Below the pieces are notes generated by a model. It was not told the DNA's origin. It worked only from the letters and a program-made list of their open reading frames with translations, and ran no database searches. A stretch of DNA of 64,000 nt from Lewinellaceae bacterium (GTDB lineage Bacteria; Bacteroidota; Bacteroidia; Chitinophagales; Saprospiraceae): assembly GCA_020636435.1 (NCBI GenBank), contig JACJXX010000002.1:1-64000 (forward strand). Reading direction: 5' to 3'. Below are positions 59,789 to 64,000 of the stretch, piece after piece. A program made the translations under genes and the position numbers. How positions within the stretch are numbered: the stretch's first letter is position 1; every line of letters starts with the position of its first letter.

Positions 59789-61726
59789 ATGAAACAACAA
59801 ATTACCCTGTTTTTGTTTATCCTAACCACTTTCCAGGGTTTCGCCCAGAATTATGAAAACTGCCCGGCCATAGAATGGCAGGCCTGCCATGGCGGCAGTT
59901 CTATCGACGGGGCCACGGTGGTTATCCCTACCGCAGACGGCGGCTACTTTGCAGCCGGCTGGAGCCGGTCGGATGACTTTGACCTGACGGGCAACCAGGG
60001 CGAAAGCGACTTTTTGCTCCTTAAATTAACCGCTGACGGCACCTTGCAATGGGCCCGATCTTACGGAGGCCAGGGAGCGGACTTTGCCTGGGATGCCCTG
60101 CAAACAGGCGACGGAGGGTTTCTCATTGCCGGAATGGCCGACGAAGCCGGAGGAGACGTGACGGCCAACCTGGGGCAAACCGACGCCTGGCTGATAAAGG
60201 TAGATGAAAACGGAAACCTGCTTTGGGAAAAAACCTTCGGAACACCGCAACAGGATGCCGCAACCCAAATCCTGCCGGGCCCTGATGATTCTTATTACTT
60301 GCTCACCGGGTCAACCAGCCTTTTCCGGTTCGACGATTTCCCTTTTTACGCAGGCGCGGAAGAAGAGGCATTTACGGTTTATCACATACAGGGAAACGGC
60401 AATATTTTAACTGAATACTTTTTTCAAGCCAGCCACCTTTCCCTGGGCGTGTTATCCGACGGCAACCTCAGCCTGCTGGCCGATCAGCCTGCTGGAAAGG
60501 CGATTCAGGTTCGGGATGAGAACTTCAACCTCCTGCAGGAAATCGCCCTCCCGCCAGGCCCCTTGCCCGCTATCACGTGGATAGAAGCCCTGCAACTGGA
60601 AAACGGAGACTGGATTTTGTTGGGGCGCCACCTGATCGACGGCCCTTCAGGCAGAAAAGACGAGGTTGTGGCTCAGCGGATCACCGCCGATAGCGAAAGG
60701 TTGTGGTTCCAGTCCATCCTGGCCAACCCTTCCAGGAACCTCTGGCTGGAAGCTGCCGCCCTGCTTGCCGGGGATAAGATAATACTCGGGCTCAATCCAA
60801 CCCCGGTAACAGGAAGCCCGGAAGGAGATTATTGGGCGGCCTGGCTGGAACCCAACGGCGAAATCAGCAACCTGAGGCAGTTGGGAGGGTCAAGAAACGA
60901 CCAGCTGACCAGCTTATCTCCCACCTCCGGTGGCGACCTGCTCCTGGCTGGTTCCTCAGAATCGCAAGACGGCGACGTGCAGGACTGCTACCCCGGCTAC
61001 GACGCCTGGCTGGTCAAACTGGGCGCCTTGCCCGGCGGCGCTTTGCCGGAGGACACGCTGCTCTGCCCGGGCGAAGAACTGGCCTTTGAGATTCCCGCAG
61101 CGCCCAACTTCACCGTGCAGTGGCAGGATGGCACTACCGGCAACACCTATACCGCCGGGGAATCCGGAACCTACTTCTACGAAGGGCGCCAGGGCGATTG
61201 CAGGGTGCGCGACACCTCCACCGTCCGCCTCCTGGAAGCCGAATCGCCCCTGTCCTTAGCTGACACCACGCTCTGCCAGGACGCCACCCTCCTGCTGGAC
61301 GCAACGGTGGAAGGCGCCAGCCTCTACCTCTGGCAGGACGGCGCCAAAGAACCGCTCTATGAAGTGATCAAACCGGGCCGCTACCTGGTGAAGGCTGTGG
61401 TGGAGGAGTGCGTGCTGGAAGACTCCGTCGCCATTAGCTGGTGCGCGCCTTGCCTGGCCATTCCCAACGCCTTCACCCCTAACGGAGATGGGGTGAACGA
61501 TTTCTTTGCGCCTATCCTTCAGTGCCCTTTTCCAAACTACAATCTGGAGGTGTTTAACCGCTGGGGCCAGCTTGTATTCCAAACGGACGCCCCCCAAGAG
61601 GGCTGGGATGGTACATTCAACGGCCAGCCGGCGCCTTCAGAGGTTTATTTTTTCCAACTGTCTTACCAGGAATTTGAAGGTGAGCCGGCGGAGAGGAGGC
61701 AGGGGGATTTGGGGTTGCTGAGGTGA
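59789..61726 (+). CDS. Secreted repeat protein with gliding-type (type B) T9SS tail
   Basis: 645 residues. Signal peptide (1-19, GFA-QN). A repetitive domain (about 25-430) with WARSYGGQGADFAWDALQTGDGGFLIAG-type blades reads as a beta-propeller, similar to the T9SS Delta-60/quinoprotein-like repeats. Two short Ig-like modules follow (about 440-550: DTLLCPGEELAFEIP, DTTLCQDATLLLDA). The tail has IPNAFTPNGDGVNDFF, LEVFNRWGQLVFQT, GWDGTFNGQ and a final GDLGLLR, the CHU_C type B sorting domain. A surface or secreted adhesive protein is likely. Confidence 0.9.
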   Translation: MKQQITLFLFILTTFQGFAQNYENCPAIEWQACHGGSSIDGATVVIPTADGGYFAAGWSRSDDFDLTGNQGESDFLLLKLTADGTLQWARSYGGQGADFAWDALQTGDGGFLIAGMADEAGGDVTANLGQTDAWLIKVDENGNLLWEKTFGTPQQDAATQILPGPDDSYYLLTGSTSLFRFDDFPFYAGAEEEAFTVYHIQGNGNILTEYFFQASHLSLGVLSDGNLSLLADQPAGKAIQVRDENFNLLQEIALPPGPLPAITWIEALQLENGDWILLGRHLIDGPSGRKDEVVAQRITADSERLWFQSILANPSRNLWLEAAALLAGDKIILGLNPTPVTGSPEGDYWAAWLEPNGEISNLRQLGGSRNDQLTSLSPTSGGDLLLAGSSESQDGDVQDCYPGYDAWLVKLGALPGGALPEDTLLCPGEELAFEIPAAPNFTVQWQDGTTGNTYTAGESGTYFYEGRQGDCRVRDTSTVRLLEAESPLSLADTTLCQDATLLLDATVEGASLYLWQDGAKEPLYEVIKPGRYLVKAVVEECVLEDSVAISWCAPCLAIPNAFTPNGDGVNDFFAPILQCPFPNYNLEVFNRWGQLVFQTDAPQEGWDGTFNGQPAPSEVYFFQLSYQEFEGEPAERRQGDLGLLR

Positions 61727-61826
61727 GGGGGGGCTCTGGCTGTTCCTGGGGAATGGCTGGATGGTTGGATTGTTGTATTGCTGGCTCTGGCTGTGCAACC
61801 TAACCATCTAACCATCTAACCATCTA

Positions 61827-62983
61827 TACTAAGCGCGGTCACTAGAGGTGAAAAGTTGGAGAGTACCTATCTTTGTGGGTAACCAAACCTGTAAAATATG
61901 TACTCTCCGATAATCAGCGAAGCTGACTATGAACACGCAAGATACTACAAAAAGTACGGTAGTTCACCATTAATCCGCCAACGCATGCATGTACTATATC
62001 TTCGGGCCAAGGGGCTTCGTCCCGGGCCCTGCGCCGAGGTAGCTGATGTACACCCCAATTCGGTTACCCGCTGGACGAAGGCCTATATGGAACGGGGGCG
62101 GTGGGCTGCTGGCAGTAGAGCGCTACCGCCCTTCCAGCGACTTGGTGAACTATGCTGACAAGATCAAGGCAGATTTTGACAAGGATCCGCCACGTTGTGC
62201 CAGCGAGGCGCGCAAACGGATCAAGCAGCTTACCGGCTTGGAGCGCGGAATGACTCAAGTGCGCAAATTTGTCAAGCACGTACTCAAGTTTCGCTATCGC
62301 AAGTTCCGCCCCTGCCAGGAGGGAAGCTGCCTATCAAAGAGCTTACCGCCAAGCAGGCAGCTTTCCTTGAGCAGGAGTTGAACCCCTTGCTGGACAAAAC
62401 CACACGAGGAGTGGCGGACGTGTTCTTTGTCGATGCGGCACACCCTGTACAAGGCTTTCATAGTAGTACATGTATGGAGCGAGAAGCCCGTCTGCGTCAG
62501 GACATCAAGCGGTACCGGCAGCGAGTGAACATCCTGGGGGGCTGCTATGCATGCGCATACGCATGAATTGTACAGCATCAGCACTACAGATTATATCAAG
62601 GCAACAACAGTTGTCGAGCTCATTAGCTTCCTTCGCGAAGAGCTGCCCGGCAGGAGCATATACCTGGTTTTGGACAATGCCCGCTATCAAAGGTGCGAAT
62701 TGGTGGTAAGGCAGCCAGGAAATACCGGGTTCACTTGGTTTTCCTACCCCCATATTCCCCTAACCTGAACCTTATCGAGCGGTTTTGGAAATACCTCAAA
62801 AAGCAAGTCCTGGCTGGCTTCCATTACCCAACCAAGCAAGGCTTCGTTGAAGCCATTGACAACTTTATTGACGAAGTCAATGAGGGGTTGCACGAGGAGG
62901 AAATCAACGAGTTGATGAACCTTAAATTTCAGCTCCTTGAGGTGGCTTGACAACATTTTCACCTCTGGTGACCGAGCGGTGTA
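61827..62983. mobile_element. IS630-family element with TA target duplication
   Basis: The ends TATAC...CGGTCACTAGAGGTGAAAA (from 61825) and their imperfect inverted copy (CGGTCACCAGAGGTGAAAA, ending 62985) bound the element; TA is duplicated at 61825-61826 and 62984-62985 as expected for IS630/Tc1. The transposase inside is frameshifted. Confidence 0.8.
61898..62950 (+). pseudogene. IS630 transposase, multiply frameshifted
   Basis: Helix-turn-helix start YEHARYYKKYGSSPLIRQRMHVLYLRAKG, then pieces in other frames: LLAVERYRPSSDLVNYADK, GVADVFFVDAAHPVQGFHS (first Asp), YLVLDNARYQRC (second Asp) and PPYSPNLNLIERFWKYLKKQV (Glu). At least four frame changes, several near G or C runs (about 62097, 62320, 62545, 62720), are needed to join them. 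Decay is likely; base errors are possible. Confidence 0.85.
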
Positions 62984-63022
62984 TAACCATCTAACCATCT
63001 AACCATCCAAAACCTTCTACAG

Positions 63023-63511
63023 ATGCACCCACATTTCATCCCCGCCGAACCCCAGGACGCCCCCACCCTGTCCGCCATCGCCTGGCGCGCCAAACAGCAT
63101 TGGGGCTACCCCGAAGAATGGATGCAGCTATGGCGGGCCGAGCTAACCATCCTCCCGGAATACATTGAAGGGAACGAAGTCATCAAGGTGATGCATGAAG
63201 GGCAACTGGCCGGGTTCTATGCGCTGGAATACCATGAAAAGTATACATGCACCCAAATCGGCCACTTCTGGATCGAGCCACACTATATGGGAAAAGGATT
63301 TGGCAGGAAGGCTTTCGAACACCTCATGGCCCAACTGAAGTCGAACGGAGAGGGCCGCCTGATCATCGAAGCTGACCCCTACGCCGCCGGTTTTTATGAA
63401 CGGATGGGAGCCGTGCAGATTGGCAGGCTGGAAAGCAGCATAGCAGGCAGGTATCTGCCGGTTTACGAGGTGCTGGCAGGGACGGGACGGGGTGACGGGG
63501 TGACGGGGTGA
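63023..63511 (+). CDS. GNAT family N-acetyltransferase
   Basis: 162 residues with a GNAT fold: an N-terminal AEPQDAPTLSAIAWRAKQHWGYP segment, motif A acetyl-CoA site IEPHYMGKGFGRKAFEHLM and motif B AAGFYERMGAVQIG. The substrate is unknown. The natural end is probably after LPVYEV; the last ten residues and the stop (tga at 63509) are encoded by the tandem array that starts at 63478. Start: the ATG at 63023. Confidence 0.85.
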   Translation: MHPHFIPAEPQDAPTLSAIAWRAKQHWGYPEEWMQLWRAELTILPEYIEGNEVIKVMHEGQLAGFYALEYHEKYTCTQIGHFWIEPHYMGKGFGRKAFEHLMAQLKSNGEGRLIIEADPYAAGFYERMGAVQIGRLESSIAGRYLPVYEVLAGTGRGDGVTG

Positions 63512-63929
63512 CGGGGGGACGGGGGACGGGGAGACGGGGGGACAGGGGAAAGGGGAAAAGGGGGACGGGGAGACGGGGGGACAGGGGGGGAAAGGGGGGA
63601 AAGGGGGACGGGGAGACGGGGGGACAGGGGGAAAGGGGAAAGGGGGGGACGGGGAGACAGGGGGGGGACAGGGGAAAGGGGAAAGGGGGACGGGGAGACG
63701 GGGGACAGGGGGAAAGGGGAAAGGGGGGGGGGACGGGGAGACGGGGGACAGGGGGACAGGGGGAAAGGGGAAAGGGGGACGGGGGAGGGGACAGGGGGAC
63801 AGGGGGAAGGGGGGAAAGGGGGACGGGGAGACGGGGGGACGGGGAGACGGGGGGACGGGGAGACGGGGGGACGGGGAGACAGGGGGACGGGGAGACAGGG
63901 GGACAGGAAGACAGGGAGACAGGGGGACG
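63478..63929. repeat. Large G-rich tandem array (about 450 bp)
   Basis: Octamer-like units (acggggtg, then ggggagac, ggggggac, aggggaaa) with variable G-run lengths fill the region after the GNAT gene. One strand is almost free of T and holds dozens of runs of four or more G, so G-quadruplexes are possible. Proline-rich ORFs on the other strand are by-products. Confidence 0.9.
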
Positions 63930-64000
63930 GCATGCGAAGCATATTGAAAATCAGGACTTTGCAGGGAGTGTGAATGTTCTGTGCCCAAAGCTCAAAGTCA
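63930..64000. other. Right edge
   Basis: Seventy bp after the array show no ORF or structure I can support. Confidence 0.3.

Larger units (their letters stand above)
61753..63009. repeat. AACCATCT octamer array split by an IS630
   Basis: Octamers atggttgg (61753-61784) and taaccatc (61797-61826) resume as taaccatc at 62984-63009 on the far side of the IS. The IS therefore inserted into a pre-existing array. Confidence 0.85.

Noticed and set aside
63143..63988. Proline-rich minus-strand frame
   Set aside because: Comes from translation of the G-rich array and the antisense of the GNAT gene.
1..64000. tRNA or rRNA genes, prophage structural genes, integrase attachment site
   Set aside because: I looked for cloverleaf-like stems, 16S/23S-like segments, portal/tail motifs and tyrosine-recombinase motifs and found none.

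Overview
The window reads as a chromosomal segment of a Bacteroidota bacterium, most likely a Saprospiria-type marine or wastewater organism. This rests on six large secreted proteins with type IX secretion (T9SS) C-terminal sorting domains (two with the gliding-motility-associated type B tail), a Bacteroidota-type promoter (TTG-N20-TATATTTG at 5061-5091), Rrf2, Crp/Fnr, DUF4197 and OmpA families in the forms typical of that phylum, and a housekeeping set (trmD, ftsK, aroA, folB, rlmB, phoH, ssb) of Bacteroidota flavour. I see no rRNA, tRNA or CRISPR array.

Layout. 1-5.0 kb: small secreted protein (partial), Rrf2 regulator, a trehalose synthase/maltokinase fusion whose GH13 nucleophile is replaced by Thr, and an XRE regulator. 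5.0-7.3 kb: accessory island with a DUF2442 gene, a membrane protein plus overlapping small partner (possible toxin/immunity pair), and a VapBC-like pair whose PIN toxin is cut off by a dispersed repeat. 7.3-13.6 kb: trmD, an FKBP isomerase and two T9SS cargo proteins. 13.7-17.6 kb: an AT-richer TPR-CHAT protease-like gene damaged at both ends, with an IS abutting its 5' side. 17.6-31.9 kb: a giant 16-repeat T9SS surface protein, cardiolipin synthase, VWA lipoprotein, acyl-CoA dehydrogenase, leucine-rich L-domain T9SS protein, SnoaL lipoprotein, Crp/Fnr regulator, Zn-alcohol dehydrogenase and a gamma-carbonic-anhydrase-like gene with a poly-C frameshift. 32.5-49.3 kb: a mostly core block (CBS/DUF294 signalling protein, two SSBs, FtsK, JmjC-like oxygenase, YkoF-like protein, class V aminotransferase, SAM hydrolase, PhoH, AroA, OmpA, glutaryl-CoA dehydrogenase-like, FolB, DUF4197). 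49.9-64 kb: LexA/S24-like repressor, membrane protein, M36 metalloprotease, RlmB, AMP-ligase, flavin monooxygenase, aldo-keto reductase relic, a type B T9SS protein, a decayed IS630 and a GNAT acetyltransferase.

The most unusual property is intergenic. Around a dozen sites carry short tandem arrays whose unit length is almost always 7 or 8 bp (or an exact 14/16-bp dimer) while the unit sequence differs from site to site. Many start at, or within a few bases of, a stop codon. Two dispersed element families carry the same kinds of units inside: family D has 2 units in one copy and 22 in the other, and family A/B/C has hairpin arms that differ between copies but stay complementary. At least five further 149-165-bp inverted-repeat (MITE-like) elements lie between genes. 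Together these suggest an active repeat-expansion and insertion process that has broken some genes and supplied stop codons to others.
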